Both the position numbers and the translations under genes were made by a program. Of a DNA stretch of 64,000 bases, positions 23,763 through 32,784 are shown in pieces. Within the stretch, counting starts at the first letter, position 1. The number at the start of each line of letters is the position of its first letter. The notes below the pieces were generated by a model. It made no database searches, had not been told where the DNA came from, and saw only the letters and a program-made list of their open reading frames with translations. The stretch spans positions 1-64,000 of the forward strand of contig NZ_JFFR01000001.1 in NCBI RefSeq assembly GCF_000695685.1, in the 5' to 3' direction. This DNA is from Vibrio fortis. Its GTDB lineage: Bacteria > Pseudomonadota > Gammaproteobacteria > Enterobacterales > Vibrionaceae.

Positions 23763-25181
23763 TTAAGAAGAAAGGGTACGGATCAGGTTAGAATAGTCTT
23801 CTTTAATGTCGTGGCTCTCTTCACGAAGCTGAGCAATTTTACGACACGCGTGCAGAACCGTGGTGTGGTCACGACCACCAAATGCATCACCAATCTCAGG
23901 TAAGCTGTGGTTGGTTAGCTCTTTCGCCAGTGCCATCGCCAATTGACGTGGGCGCGCAACCGAGCGAGAACGACGCTTAGACAGTAAGTCCGCTACTTTA
24001 ATCTTGTAGTACTCCGCCACTGTCTTCTGAATATTATCGATAGTAACCAGCTTCTCTTGCAGTGCCAGTAGGTCACGCAGCGCTTCACGTACAAAATCGA
24101 TGGTGATTGGACGGCCTGTGAAGTTTGCGTTAGCAATGACACGGTTCAATGCACCTTCAAGCTCACGGACGTTTGAGCGCAGTCGCTTAGCGATAAAGAA
24201 TGCCACTTCATCAGCCAAGTGAATCTGGTGGTCTTCCGCTTTCTTCATCAAGATCGCAACGCGAGTCTCTAGTTCAGGTGGCTCGATCGCAACCGTTAGG
24301 CCCCAACCGAAACGAGATTTAAGACGATCCTCTACCCCGTTGATCTCTTTTGGATAACGGTCAGAAGTTAGAATGATCTGTTGATTGCCTTCCAGTAGCG
24401 CATTAAAAGTATGGAAGAACTCTTCTTGAGAACGCTCTTTATTGGCAAAGAATTGGATGTCATCGATAAGCAGTGCATCAACACTACGGTAGTAGCGTTT
24501 GAATTCTTCAATCGCGTTGTTTTGTAGCGCCTTTACCATATCCTGAACAAAACGCTCAGAGTGCATGTACACCACTTTAGCGTTCGGCTTACCATCAACA
24601 ATCGCATTACCTACCGCGTGCAATAGGTGAGTTTTACCTAGGCCGGTACCGCCATATAGAAATAGTGGGTTGTAAGCTGCGCCTGGGTTATCCGCAACTT
24701 GGCGTGCTGCTGCTAAGCCAAGTTGGTTCGACTTACCCTCAACGAAGTTGTTGAACTTGTGTTTAGGGTTCACGTTTGAACGGTGGTTAAGGTCGACCTC
24801 TGCTGCAGGCTCTTCATCATCCCATGTCTTGTGAACAGGTTTACGAGCTTGAAGTTGTGCCGGAGCCGAAGATTCAGCTGCAACATCAGCGGCTGTGCGC
24901 GCTGGCTTAGGGGCTGCAGGCTTAGGCGCCGATACCGGTTTACTTCCCACTTCAAAATGAAGATGTGGGATATCGTTACCGCAATACTCTTGCAGTAGAC
25001 GGTTAATGCTATTTAGGTACTTATCACGCACCCAATCCAACACGAAGCGGTTCGGTGCAAATAGAGTAAGAGTATTGTCATTGAGCTCCGCTTGTAACGG
25101 ACGAACCCACATACTGAATTCTGTAGCTGGTAGCTCTTCTTGAAGCTGTTGCAAACATTGCAACCAAAGCGAAGATGACAC
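23763..25181 (-). CDS. dnaA: Chromosomal replication initiator protein DnaA
   Basis: 472 aa (E. coli 467), GTG start preceded by a G-rich ribosome-binding stretch. Binds DnaA boxes in the nearby oriC and melts the AT-rich region in its ATP form. Domain I (1-80, DnaB/DiaA contacts), a proline/alanine-rich linker (about 85-110), the AAA+ domain III with Walker A GGTGLGKT (177-184), and the C-terminal helix-turn-helix domain IV with the DnaA signature [12 protein letters not shown]. First gene of the dnaA-dnaN-recF-gyrB run. Confidence 0.98.
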   Translation of the reverse strand: MSSSLWLQCLQQLQEELPATEFSMWVRPLQAELNDNTLTLFAPNRFVLDWVRDKYLNSINRLLQEYCGNDIPHLHFEVGSKPVSAPKPAAPKPARTAADVAAESSAPAQLQARKPVHKTWDDEEPAAEVDLNHRSNVNPKHKFNNFVEGKSNQLGLAAARQVADNPGAAYNPLFLYGGTGLGKTHLLHAVGNAIVDGKPNAKVVYMHSERFVQDMVKALQNNAIEEFKRYYRSVDALLIDDIQFFANKERSQEEFFHTFNALLEGNQQIILTSDRYPKEINGVEDRLKSRFGWGLTVAIEPPELETRVAILMKKAEDHQIHLADEVAFFIAKRLRSNVRELEGALNRVIANANFTGRPITIDFVREALRDLLALQEKLVTIDNIQKTVAEYYKIKVADLLSKRRSRSVARPRQLAMALAKELTNHSLPEIGDAFGGRDHTTVLHACRKIAQLREESHDIKEDYSNLIRTLSS

Positions 25182-25229
25182 GGTGCCCCCACTCTATTTA
25201 AGTTATTTGAAATGACGGGCAATTTTACC

Positions 25230-25389
25230 TGTTGATAAATCAGATCGCCAGCAATTGATCGCGGATCCAGTGAATAAGATCCAAGTTATTCACAATAATT
25301 TTAGCCAAAATGTCTGGATCCACACAAATTGCCCCAAATTTACTCACATAATGATCCACTTATGCCCGGATCCTGTCTAGTTATCCCCA
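25230..25389 (-). promoter_or_regulatory. dnaA promoter region with DnaA box and GATC cluster
   Basis: On the minus strand TTGTGT (25322-25327), an 18-base spacer and TAAAAT (25298-25303) form a plausible promoter. A DnaA box TTATTCACA (25286-25294) sits at the start site, with a one-mismatch box at 25269-25277 and TTATCCCCA at 25381-25389. Seven GATC sites occur within about 140 bases. This fits DnaA autoregulation and Dam/SeqA control as known in E. coli. No gene occupies 25182-25491 otherwise. Confidence 0.65.
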
Positions 25390-25491
25390 AAATTAGAATT
25401 CAATCTGGTTATGGTTAATAACATCTGGTTATTTATTCTATTGACTGTTTTCCCAGTAACATCTCACCCCATAATGATAAGGAGTTACCAA

Positions 25492-26241
25492 ATGAAAAAC
25501 TGGGTTAAAGCTGCAATTGCGGCTATCGCACTATCTGCTGCTACTGTTCAAGCTGCCACTGAAGTAAAAGTAGGCATGTCTGGCCGTTATTTCCCGTTCA
25601 CGTTTGTGAAGCAAGATAAGCTACAAGGCTTTGAAGTGGATCTGTGGGATGAAATTGGTAAACGTAATGACTACAAAGTGGAGTACGTAACAGCGAACTT
25701 CTCTGGTCTATTCGGTCTTCTTGAAACAGGTCGTATCGATACGATCTCAAACCAAATCACAATGACAGACGCACGTAAGGCAAAATACCTATTTGCTGAC
25801 CCGTACGTGGTTGATGGCGCACAGATTACTGTACGTAAAGGTAACGACAGCATTAAAGGCATTGAAGACCTAGATGGTAAAACCGTTGCGGTTAACCTAG
25901 GCTCAAACTTTGAACAGCTGCTACGTAACTACGACAAAGACGGCAAAATCAATGTAAAAACTTACGACACAGGTATTGAGCACGATGTAGCACTAGGTCG
26001 CGCAGATGCTTTTGTTATGGACCGCCTATCAGCTCTTGAGCTAATCAAGAAAACAGGTCTACCGTTGCAACTAGCAGGTCAACCTTTCGAAACTATCGAA
26101 AACGCATGGCCATTTGTTGATAACGAAAACGGTAAGAAGCTTCAAGCAGAAGTAAACGAAGCACTTGCAGCTATGCGTGCTGACGGTACGCTAGAGAAAA
26201 TCTCTGAGAAGTGGTTTGGTGCGGACATTACTAAGAAGTAA
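25492..26241 (+). CDS. Amino acid ABC transporter, periplasmic substrate-binding protein (family 3; cystine/polar amino acid type)
   Basis: 249 aa from the ATG at 25492, which has AAGGAG at 25479-25484; the open frame extends upstream without a ribosome site. Signal peptide residues 1-21 (cut after TVQA). Family 3 binding-protein features include VGMSGRYFPFTF, GFEVDLWDEI and the class motif TMTDARKAKYLFADPYV. It delivers an amino acid to the permease and ATPase encoded next. Similarity of the set to TcyJLN/FliY-YecSC suggests cystine, but the ligand is not proven. A terminator separates it from the permease gene. Confidence 0.88.
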   Translation: MKNWVKAAIAAIALSAATVQAATEVKVGMSGRYFPFTFVKQDKLQGFEVDLWDEIGKRNDYKVEYVTANFSGLFGLLETGRIDTISNQITMTDARKAKYLFADPYVVDGAQITVRKGNDSIKGIEDLDGKTVAVNLGSNFEQLLRNYDKDGKINVKTYDTGIEHDVALGRADAFVMDRLSALELIKKTGLPLQLAGQPFETIENAWPFVDNENGKKLQAEVNEALAAMRADGTLEKISEKWFGADITKK

Positions 26242-26262
26242 TTACTCACTCTAAACAGCCAT

Positions 26263-26295
26263 AACCCACTGCTTTTCTCTGCAGTGGGTTTTTCT
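26263..26295 (+). terminator. Terminator/attenuating hairpin between binding protein and permease genes
   Basis: Perfect stem AACCCACTGC / GCAGTGGGTT (loop TTTTCTCT) followed by TTTC and more T's. It lies 22 bases after the binding-protein stop and probably makes the binding protein more abundant than the membrane parts by partial readthrough. Confidence 0.85.
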
Positions 26296-26359
26296 TTTTC
26301 TAGTCACTAATAACCACAACACATTACCCAACGCCTGACATAACCAAACGAGATAGATT

Positions 26360-27031
26360 ATGGGATTTGACTTTAATTACATGCTGGAGTTGCTACCGAT
26401 ACTGTTTAAGTATCTAGGCACAACCATGGAGATGGCAATATGGGGCCTATTCTTTGCCCTGATCCTGTCTGTGATACTAGCAAACATTCGTGTATTCAAA
26501 ATCCCAGTACTGGATCAACTCAGCCAACTCTATATTAGCTTCTTCCGTGGTACCCCACTGCTGGTACAGCTATTCTTGCTTTACTACGGCTTACCGCAAG
26601 TGTTCCCATGGATGGTTGGCTTAGATGCCTTCAGTGCCGCTGTTATTGGTTTAACATTGCACTTCGCCGCCTACATGGCAGAGAGTATTCGTGCCGCGAT
26701 TATTGGTATCGACCGCAGCCAAATGGAGGCGAGCCTTTCGGTAGGTATGACGACCAGTCAGGCGATGCGCCGCGTGATCCTGCCACAGGCGACACGTGTC
26801 GCTCTACCGTCACTGATGAACTACTTCATTGATATGATTAAGTCGACCTCGCTTGCCTTCACCCTTGGTGTGGCTGAAATTATGGCAAAAGCGCAAATGG
26901 AGGCCTCTTCAAGCTTCCGCTTCTTCGAAGCGTTCTTAGCCGTGGCACTTATCTACTGGGGCGTAGTGGTAATTTTAACTCGCATCCAACTATGGGCCGA
27001 AGCGAAACTGAATAAGGCGTATGCACGATGA
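26360..27031 (+). CDS. Amino acid ABC transporter permease (HisM/YecS type)
   Basis: 223 aa (YecS/TcyL 222). Inner-membrane subunit with about five helices. FFRGTPLLVQLFLLYYGLP and the EAA-loop EASLSVGMTTSQAMRRVILPQA, split here as EASLSVGMT then QAMRRVILPQA, are typical of polar amino acid permeases. Its 3' end overlaps the ATPase gene by 4 bases (ATGA), implying translational coupling. Confidence 0.93.
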   Translation: MGFDFNYMLELLPILFKYLGTTMEMAIWGLFFALILSVILANIRVFKIPVLDQLSQLYISFFRGTPLLVQLFLLYYGLPQVFPWMVGLDAFSAAVIGLTLHFAAYMAESIRAAIIGIDRSQMEASLSVGMTTSQAMRRVILPQATRVALPSLMNYFIDMIKSTSLAFTLGVAEIMAKAQMEASSSFRFFEAFLAVALIYWGVVVILTRIQLWAEAKLNKAYAR

Positions 27032-27765
27032 TCAAATTAGAAAATATCCACAAGCAGTTTGGAGAGACGGAAGTCCTTAAAGGTATCGACCTTGAAATCC
27101 AACAAGGTGAGATTATCGTCATCATCGGTTCGAGTGGTACTGGCAAGTCAACCCTATTACGTTGCGTGAACTTTCTAGAGCACGCCGATCAGGGCTCGAT
27201 TGCGATTGATGACATCAAGGTGGACGTTGAAAATCACACCAAAGCAGAGGTGTTAGCGCTGCGTCGCAAGACCGGCTTTGTCTTCCAAAACTACGCTCTA
27301 TTTGCGCATCAAACTGCCAAGCAAAACATCGCTGAAGGTTTGATCACGGTACGAGGTTGGAAGAAGCAGCAAGCCTATGAAAAAGCACAACAAATACTTG
27401 ATGATATTGGTCTAGGCGACAAAGCTGATAGCTACCCTGCGGCGCTCTCAGGCGGCCAACAACAGCGTGTGGGTATTGGCCGAGCCATGGCCCTTCAACC
27501 AGAGCTACTTCTGTTCGATGAACCGACTTCTGCACTCGATCCTGAATGGGTCGGTGAAGTACTTAACCTAATGAAAAAACTGGCAAATCAGCATCAAACC
27601 ATGCTGGTGGTTACCCATGAAATGCAGTTCGCGAGAGAAGTCGCGGATCGAGTGATCTTCATGGCTGACGGCCACATTGTCGAGCAAGGATCTCCACAGG
27701 ATATTTTTGGTAATCCACAAGATCCTAAATTAAAAAAATTCCTAAATAAGGTTGGGATCGAGTAA
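27028..27765 (+). CDS. Amino acid ABC transporter ATP-binding protein
   Basis: 245 aa ABC ATPase. Walker A GSSGTGKST (about residues 34-42), Q-loop FQNYALF, signature LSGGQQQR, Walker B LLLFDEPTSALD and the H-loop histidine in VVTHEM are all present. It energises the permease encoded just upstream. The segment NIAEGLITVRGWKK resembles cystine-type (TcyN/YecC) ATPases, which supports but does not prove a cystine substrate. Starts within the permease stop (ATGA). Confidence 0.94.
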   Translation: MIKLENIHKQFGETEVLKGIDLEIQQGEIIVIIGSSGTGKSTLLRCVNFLEHADQGSIAIDDIKVDVENHTKAEVLALRRKTGFVFQNYALFAHQTAKQNIAEGLITVRGWKKQQAYEKAQQILDDIGLGDKADSYPAALSGGQQQRVGIGRAMALQPELLLFDEPTSALDPEWVGEVLNLMKKLANQHQTMLVVTHEMQFAREVADRVIFMADGHIVEQGSPQDIFGNPQDPKLKKFLNKVGIE

Positions 27766-27771
27766 GGATCC

Positions 27772-27859
27772 TTGAGATTTTAGAGATTCTACGTATAATC
27801 CCCCGACCGGAATTTTAGTTAACCCAATCATTGACACTTTTTGTGACAGTGATTACAAT
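27772..27859 (+). promoter_or_regulatory. Tandem rpmH-rnpA promoters
   Basis: Upstream promoter: TTGAGA (27772-27777), 16 bases, perfect TATAAT (27794-27799). Downstream promoter: perfect TTGACA (27831-27836), 17 bases, TACAAT (27854-27859). The leader that follows carries the hairpin CGCCTCT / AGAGGCG. Two promoters for rpmH are also known in E. coli. Confidence 0.82.
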
Positions 27860-27971
27860 TCCGCCTCTTTGTTGAGAGGCGTCGGTTCTCCTTTCTTTAT
27901 ATAAAGAGGGAAACAATGCCCACGCCGGGTTTAACAAAAACCTAAAACTACTGATCAGTAAGGTAATTACA

Positions 27972-28106
27972 ATGAAACGCACTTTTCAACCTACAGTTCT
28001 AAAGCGTAAGCGTACTCACGGTTTCCGTGCTCGCATGGCTACTAAGAACGGTCGCGCAACAATCAATGCACGTCGTGCAAAAGGCCGTAAGCGTCTTTCT
28101 AAGTAA
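27972..28106 (+). CDS. rpmH: 50S ribosomal protein L34
   Basis: 44 aa; too short for ordinary ORF scans but unmistakable. It begins [19 protein letters not shown] and ends GRKRLSK, highly basic, matching L34 in sequence and length. L34 binds 23S rRNA in the large subunit. rnpA begins 3 bases after its stop, the usual rpmH-rnpA arrangement. Confidence 0.98.
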   Translation: MKRTFQPTVLKRKRTHGFRARMATKNGRATINARRAKGRKRLSK

Positions 28107-28109
28107 TCT

Positions 28110-28475
28110 TTGATTATTTTGAAAAAGCTAGCCTTCGGTCGGGAGTTACGCTTGTTAACTCCCGAACATTATCAAAATGTCTTCAAGCAAGCTCATCGAG
28201 CTGGCTCCCCTCATTTCACCATCATTGCTCGTAAAAACTCTCTTTCAAATCCTCGTCTTGGATTAGCCGTTCCGAAAAAGCAGATTAAAACCGCCGTTGG
28301 TCGCAATAAATTTAAGCGCCTATGCCGTGAAAGCTTTCGTAACAATCAACACAAACTTCCTAACAAAGATTTTGTTGTTATTGCTAAAAAGAGCGCGCAA
28401 GATTTGAGCAATGAAGAAATGTTCAAATTATTAGACAAATTATGGCTTCGCCTGTCTCGCCCTTCGCGTGGTTAG
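28110..28475 (+). CDS. rnpA: Ribonuclease P protein component
   Basis: 121 aa with a TTG start at 28110; an in-frame TTG at 28119 is an alternative, and the Shine-Dalgarno is weak for both. Basic protein that joins the RNase P RNA to process tRNA 5' ends. The RNR motif region [14 protein letters not shown] (about residues 68-81) and [10 protein letters not shown] are characteristic. Its 3' end overlaps yidD by 34 bases. Poor initiation signals are common for rnpA and may keep its level below that of L34. Confidence 0.95.
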   Translation: MIILKKLAFGRELRLLTPEHYQNVFKQAHRAGSPHFTIIARKNSLSNPRLGLAVPKKQIKTAVGRNKFKRLCRESFRNNQHKLPNKDFVVIAKKSAQDLSNEEMFKLLDKLWLRLSRPSRG

Positions 28476-28699
28476 CGCTAATACCTATCTATTTTTATAG
28501 ATGGTTCATTAGTCCACTCATTGGCCCTCGCTGCCGATTTACTCCAACCTGCTCTTTATATGCGATAGAAGCGTTGAAAGCTCACGGTTTTGTAAAAGGG
28601 TGTTGGTTATCAGGCAAACGTCTATTAAAATGCCATCCTTTGAACGAAGGGGGCTATGACCCCGTTCCACCAGTCCAAAAACAAGACAGAGATAAATAA
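28442..28699 (+). CDS. yidD: Membrane protein insertion efficiency factor YidD
   Basis: 85 aa, E. coli YidD length. Small membrane-associated protein that assists YidC/Sec insertion. The family block [21 protein letters not shown], here residues 29 on, and the [13 protein letters not shown] motif with conserved cysteines are visible. It overlaps rnpA by 34 bases and ends 2 bases before yidC, so translation of the three is likely coupled. Confidence 0.96.
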   Translation: MASPVSPFAWLALIPIYFYRWFISPLIGPRCRFTPTCSLYAIEALKAHGFVKGCWLSGKRLLKCHPLNEGGYDPVPPVQKQDRDK

Positions 28700-28701
28700 C
28701 G

Positions 28702-30321
28702 ATGGATTCTCAACGTAATATCCTGTTAATCGCACTGGCTCTGGTATCTTTCTTACTTTTCCAACAGTGGAACGTAGCGAAGAACCCAGCACCACAAGCG
28801 GTTGAGCAGGCACAATCTGGCAGCACTCTACCAGCGCCATCTTATGCAGACGACCTAGATCCAGCTCCGGGTCAAGTTGCTTCAGCAAAAGCTATCACAG
28901 TAACCACTGATGTACTGACTCTGTCAATTGATACGGTTGGTGGCGACGTGGTATCGGCAAGCCTTAACGACTACTCTGCTGAATACGATTCAGAAGACAG
29001 CTTTGTTCTACTTAAGAACGAACCTGGTCACCAATTCATCGCTCAAAGTGGTCTTGTTGGCCCACAAGGTATCGACCTAAGCAGCACGAACCGTCCAAGC
29101 TACACAGTTTCAGCTGACAGCTTCACACTGGCGGATGGTCAAGATGAACTACGCATCCCAATGACCTACCAAGCGAATGGCCTTGATTACACGAAAACAT
29201 TCATCCTTAAGCGCGGCAGCTACGCGATTGATGTTGAATACGATGTCGTGAACAACTCAGGCAACAACGCAACATTTGGTATGTACGCTCACCTACGTCA
29301 AAACGTAATGGATGACGGCGGTAGCCTAACAATGCCAACTTACCGTGGTGGTGCTTACTCTACGGAAGATACGCGTTACAAAAAATACAGCTTCGACGAC
29401 ATGCAAGATCGCAACCTGTCTCTTAACCTAGCAAACGGTCAAGGTTGGGCAGCGATGATCCAACACTACTTTGCGAGTGCATGGATCCCACGCGACGAAG
29501 CAGGCAGCAACCTTTACACTCGTGTAATTGGCAACCTTGGCGACATCGGTGTTCGCATGCCAAACAAGACGATTGCAAATGGCGACCAAGCAAACTTCAC
29601 AGCAACACTATGGGTTGGTCCAAAACTTCAAGACCAAATGGCTGAAGTTGCTCCGAACCTAGACCTAGTAGTGGACTACGGCTGGCTATGGTTTATTGCT
29701 AAACCACTTCATACTCTGCTTTCGTTCATCCAAGGCTTTGTATCGAACTGGGGTGTAGCGATCATCATCCTAACATTCATCGTTCGTGGTGCTATGTACC
29801 CACTAACGAAAGCTCAGTACACGTCTATGGCTAAAATGCGTATGCTTCAGCCTAAGCTGACTGCAATGCGTGAGCGTATTGGCGATGACCGTCAACGCAT
29901 GAGCCAAGAAATGATGGAGCTTTACAAGAAAGAGAAAGTAAACCCACTAGGTGGCTGTTTACCTATTCTTCTACAAATGCCTATCTTCATTTCTCTATAC
30001 TGGGCACTAATGGAGTCTGTTGAACTGCGTCACTCACCGTTCTTCGGTTGGATTACTGACCTTTCAGCACAAGACCCTTACTACATCTTGCCACTTCTAA
30101 TGGGTGCTTCAATGTTCCTAATTCAGAAGATGAGCCCGACAACAGTAACGGATCCAATGCAGCAGAAGATCATGACCTTCATGCCGGTTATGTTCACATT
30201 CTTCTTCCTGTTCTTCCCATCTGGTCTGGTTCTTTACTGGCTAGTATCGAACATCGTAACTCTGATTCAGCAAACGCTTATCTACAAGCAGCTGGAGAAG
30301 AAAGGCTTACACTCTAAGTAA
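28702..30321 (+). CDS. yidC: Membrane protein insertase YidC
   Basis: 539 aa (E. coli 548). Inserts membrane proteins, with or without SecYEG; substrates include the F0 c subunit encoded later in this window. N-terminal anchor ([20 protein letters not shown]), large periplasmic beta domain (about 60-340), then the conserved five-helix Oxa1 core with [20 protein letters not shown] (about 348-367) and [20 protein letters not shown]. Followed by a terminator at 30356-30381. Confidence 0.97.
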   Translation: MDSQRNILLIALALVSFLLFQQWNVAKNPAPQAVEQAQSGSTLPAPSYADDLDPAPGQVASAKAITVTTDVLTLSIDTVGGDVVSASLNDYSAEYDSEDSFVLLKNEPGHQFIAQSGLVGPQGIDLSSTNRPSYTVSADSFTLADGQDELRIPMTYQANGLDYTKTFILKRGSYAIDVEYDVVNNSGNNATFGMYAHLRQNVMDDGGSLTMPTYRGGAYSTEDTRYKKYSFDDMQDRNLSLNLANGQGWAAMIQHYFASAWIPRDEAGSNLYTRVIGNLGDIGVRMPNKTIANGDQANFTATLWVGPKLQDQMAEVAPNLDLVVDYGWLWFIAKPLHTLLSFIQGFVSNWGVAIIILTFIVRGAMYPLTKAQYTSMAKMRMLQPKLTAMRERIGDDRQRMSQEMMELYKKEKVNPLGGCLPILLQMPIFISLYWALMESVELRHSPFFGWITDLSAQDPYYILPLLMGASMFLIQKMSPTTVTDPMQQKIMTFMPVMFTFFFLFFPSGLVLYWLVSNIVTLIQQTLIYKQLEKKGLHSK

Positions 30322-30355
30322 GCGTTACGCAGTCGGTAAGACTAAGAGTTAAAAG

Positions 30356-30381
30356 AAAGGCGGCCAAAAGGTCGCCTTTTT
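30356..30381 (+). terminator. Terminator of rpmH-rnpA-yidD-yidC
   Basis: Stem AAAGGCGGCC / GGTCGCCTTT (one mismatch) with loop AAAA and a T5 run, 35 bases after yidC. Confidence 0.85.
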
Positions 30382-30459
30382 GTTTTGGGCTGATTACAAT
30401 TCAGCTAATTAATTAATCGTGAGCGCCCTGTCGGCGTTCACTTGCTAGCAGGCACAACT

Positions 30460-31821
30460 ATGACTACAGATACGATTGTTGCTCAAGCGACCGCGCCCGG
30501 GCGTGGTGGTGTCGGTATTATCCGCGTTTCAGGCCCACAGGCAGCTCAGGTTGCTCTAGAGGTCACTGGTAAGGTTTTAAAACCTCGCTACGCTGAGTAC
30601 CTGCCATTCAAATCTCATGATGGTATTGAGTTAGACCAAGGTATTGCCCTTTACTTCCCTAACCCGCACTCCTTCACAGGTGAAGATGTTCTTGAGCTTC
30701 AAGGTCACGGTGGCCCTGTGGTTATGGACATGTTGATTAAACGCATCCTAACCATCTCAGGTGTACGTGCTGCACGTCCGGGCGAGTTCTCAGAGCGCGC
30801 ATTCCTCAATGACAAAATGGATTTAACCCAAGCAGAAGCGATTGCTGACCTGATTGATGCAAGCTCTGAAGAAGCGGCAAAATCGGCGCTCCAGTCACTG
30901 CAGGGTGAATTCTCAAAGCGCATCAACACGCTGGTGGAGTCACTGATCCACTTACGTATCTATGTTGAGGCGGCAATCGACTTCCCAGAAGAAGAGATCG
31001 ACTTCCTAGCCGACGGTAAAGTAAGTGCTGACTTACAGGCTATCATCGACAACTTGGAAGCGGTTCGCCAAGAGGCTAACCAAGGTGCCATCATGCGTGA
31101 AGGCATGAAGGTGGTGATTGCTGGTCGTCCTAATGCGGGTAAATCGAGCCTACTCAACGCACTATCTGGTAAAGAGTCCGCTATCGTAACTGATATTGCT
31201 GGTACCACACGTGACGTACTGCGTGAACATATCCACATTGATGGCATGCCACTGCATATCATCGATACTGCAGGCCTGCGTGACGCATCTGATGAAGTCG
31301 AGAAAATCGGTATTGAGCGTGCTTGGGAAGAGATTGAACAAGCAGACCGAGTGCTATTTATGGTGGATGGCACAACCACAGACGCGACCGACCCGAAAGA
31401 TATCTGGCCTGATTTTGTTGATCGCCTACCAGCTAACATCGGTATGACAGTGATCCGTAATAAAGCCGATCAAACGGGTGAAGAGCTGGGGATCTGTCAT
31501 GTGAATGACCCTACGCTCATTCGTCTATCGGCGAAAACAGGCCAAGGCATTGATTCTCTTCGTAATCATCTAAAAGAATGCATGGGCTTTGCTGGTGGCC
31601 ATGAGGGCGGCTTCATGGCACGCCGACGCCACCTTGATGCACTGGAACGCGCATCAGAGCACCTGGATATTGGCCAGCAACAGCTTGAAGGCTATATGGC
31701 AGGTGAAATTTTGGCAGAAGAGCTGCGTATTGCTCAACAGCACCTTAACGAGATTACCGGTGAGTTCAGCTCAGATGACCTACTCGGTCGCATCTTCTCT
31801 TCTTTCTGTATTGGTAAATAA
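30460..31821 (+). CDS. mnmE: tRNA uridine-5-carboxymethylaminomethyl modification GTPase MnmE
   Basis: 453 aa from the ATG at 30460 ([19 protein letters not shown]); a TTG six codons upstream is not needed. Works with MnmG to modify wobble U34 in tRNAs. N-terminal folate-binding domain, central G domain with P-loop GRPNAGKSS (222-230), [10 protein letters not shown] switch and NKAD, and the essential C-terminal C450-I-G-K. mnmG, its partner, lies across oriC. Confidence 0.97.
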   Translation: MTTDTIVAQATAPGRGGVGIIRVSGPQAAQVALEVTGKVLKPRYAEYLPFKSHDGIELDQGIALYFPNPHSFTGEDVLELQGHGGPVVMDMLIKRILTISGVRAARPGEFSERAFLNDKMDLTQAEAIADLIDASSEEAAKSALQSLQGEFSKRINTLVESLIHLRIYVEAAIDFPEEEIDFLADGKVSADLQAIIDNLEAVRQEANQGAIMREGMKVVIAGRPNAGKSSLLNALSGKESAIVTDIAGTTRDVLREHIHIDGMPLHIIDTAGLRDASDEVEKIGIERAWEEIEQADRVLFMVDGTTTDATDPKDIWPDFVDRLPANIGMTVIRNKADQTGEELGICHVNDPTLIRLSAKTGQGIDSLRNHLKECMGFAGGHEGGFMARRRHLDALERASEHLDIGQQQLEGYMAGEILAEELRIAQQHLNEITGEFSSDDLLGRIFSSFCIGK

Positions 31822-31827
31822 AAAAAT

Positions 31828-31852
31828 AGGGTGAGCATAGCTCGCCCTTTTT
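31828..31852 (+). terminator. Terminator between mnmE and mioC
   Basis: Stem GGGTGAGC / GCTCGCCC (one G-U pair) with a 3-base ATA loop and T5. It lies directly after the mnmE stop and immediately before the mioC Shine-Dalgarno. Confidence 0.8.
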
Positions 31853-31866
31853 ATAAGGAAATATCC

Positions 31867-32301
31867 ATGATCCACATTATTACGGGCAGCACACTCGGTG
31901 GGGCTGAATACGTTGGTGATCACCTAAATGATCTGCTCGAAGAACAAGATCAGGCGATCACACTCCACAATCAACCTGAGTATGCATCGATCCCGCAGCA
32001 AGATACTTGGTTGATCGTTACATCAACCCATGGTGCAGGTGAATTCCCAGACAATATCAAGCCATTCATTGCCGATCTGACCGAGCAAGCACCTCAACTC
32101 GATAAGGTTCGTTTTGCTGTGATTGCGATTGGTGACTCAAGCTACGATACCTTCTGCGCCGCAGGCCAAGCCGCCCATGAGTTATTAACAAATCTTGGCG
32201 CACAAGCGATTTCTGACTGTTTTACCATCGATGTATTGGAGACTCCGGTACCCGAAGACGCTGCAGAAGAGTGGTTTAACAATCATAGTGAGCAGTTTTA
32301 G
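31867..32301 (+). CDS. mioC: FMN-binding protein MioC
   Basis: 144 aa from the ATG at 31867 with AAGGAA upstream (E. coli 147). Flavodoxin-like protein; in E. coli it functions in biotin synthase activity in vitro and its transcription crosses oriC. The FMN loop [14 protein letters not shown] (residues 6-19) and [13 protein letters not shown] (about 51-63) are characteristic. It reads toward oriC but a strong terminator at 32319-32343 should block most transcription before the R4 box. Confidence 0.95.
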   Translation: MIHIITGSTLGGAEYVGDHLNDLLEEQDQAITLHNQPEYASIPQQDTWLIVTSTHGAGEFPDNIKPFIADLTEQAPQLDKVRFAVIAIGDSSYDTFCAAGQAAHELLTNLGAQAISDCFTIDVLETPVPEDAAEEWFNNHSEQF

Positions 32302-32318
32302 AGCTCTATAATCGATAA

Positions 32319-32343
32319 GAAAGCGGCTTTCGCCGCTTTTTTT
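32319..32343 (+). terminator. Terminator of mioC at the edge of oriC
   Basis: Stem GAAAGCGGC / GCCGCTTTT around loop TTTC with a T7 run, 18 bases after the mioC stop. Confidence 0.9.
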
Positions 32344-32361
32344 GTACCCAAAACCACCAGC

Positions 32362-32700
32362 TGTGAATAACTTTTACCAATGAAATGGCACTTTTTTCTT
32401 ATTTATTGCCATTTTCCTTGTGGATAAGATCATAGAAATACAGTGATTAACCTATAGTTATCCAAATAACAACTTAAGATCACTTTTTGGGGTGTGCATA
32501 AGTGGCCTTTTTGATCCCAGCTAATCCTCATCCTGATCAAAATTAGATCACACCATTTGATCCAAAAAAGATCCATGATCTTGTTGATCATTTTTGAGTT
32601 ATCCACAGAACCTCTCGATCCTAATAATAGATCCAATAAAAGATCTCTTTAAAGATCTTATCTATATTAATTAAAAATAGCGTTCCTGAAAAATTCCAAA
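32362..32700. other. oriC: Origin of replication of chromosome 1 (oriC)
   Basis: Lies between mioC and mnmG as in E. coli. DnaA boxes in the E. coli order and orientation: R1 at 32599-32607 (TTATCCACA), R2-like TGTGCATAA at 32493-32501, R3 TTATCCAAA at 32458-32466, R4 TGTGGATAA at 32419-32427, plus TGTGAATAA at 32362-32370. Thirteen GATC sites lie between about 32428 and 32660. AT-rich GATCTTTAAAGAG-type 13-mers occupy about 32630-32690 next to mnmG, as expected for the unwinding element. Apparent ORFs here are spurious. Confidence 0.97.
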
Positions 32701-32784
32701 AACGTTTTCTCACGCTATGAAAACAGGTAGAATATCGCTCCTTTTTATCTGTCTAGAAATCGTTTGAATACCTGAGGTCGGTTC

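Noticed and set aside
32430..32636. Minus-strand ORF within oriC
   Set aside because: Made up of GATC and DnaA-box sequence; oriC explains the region fully.
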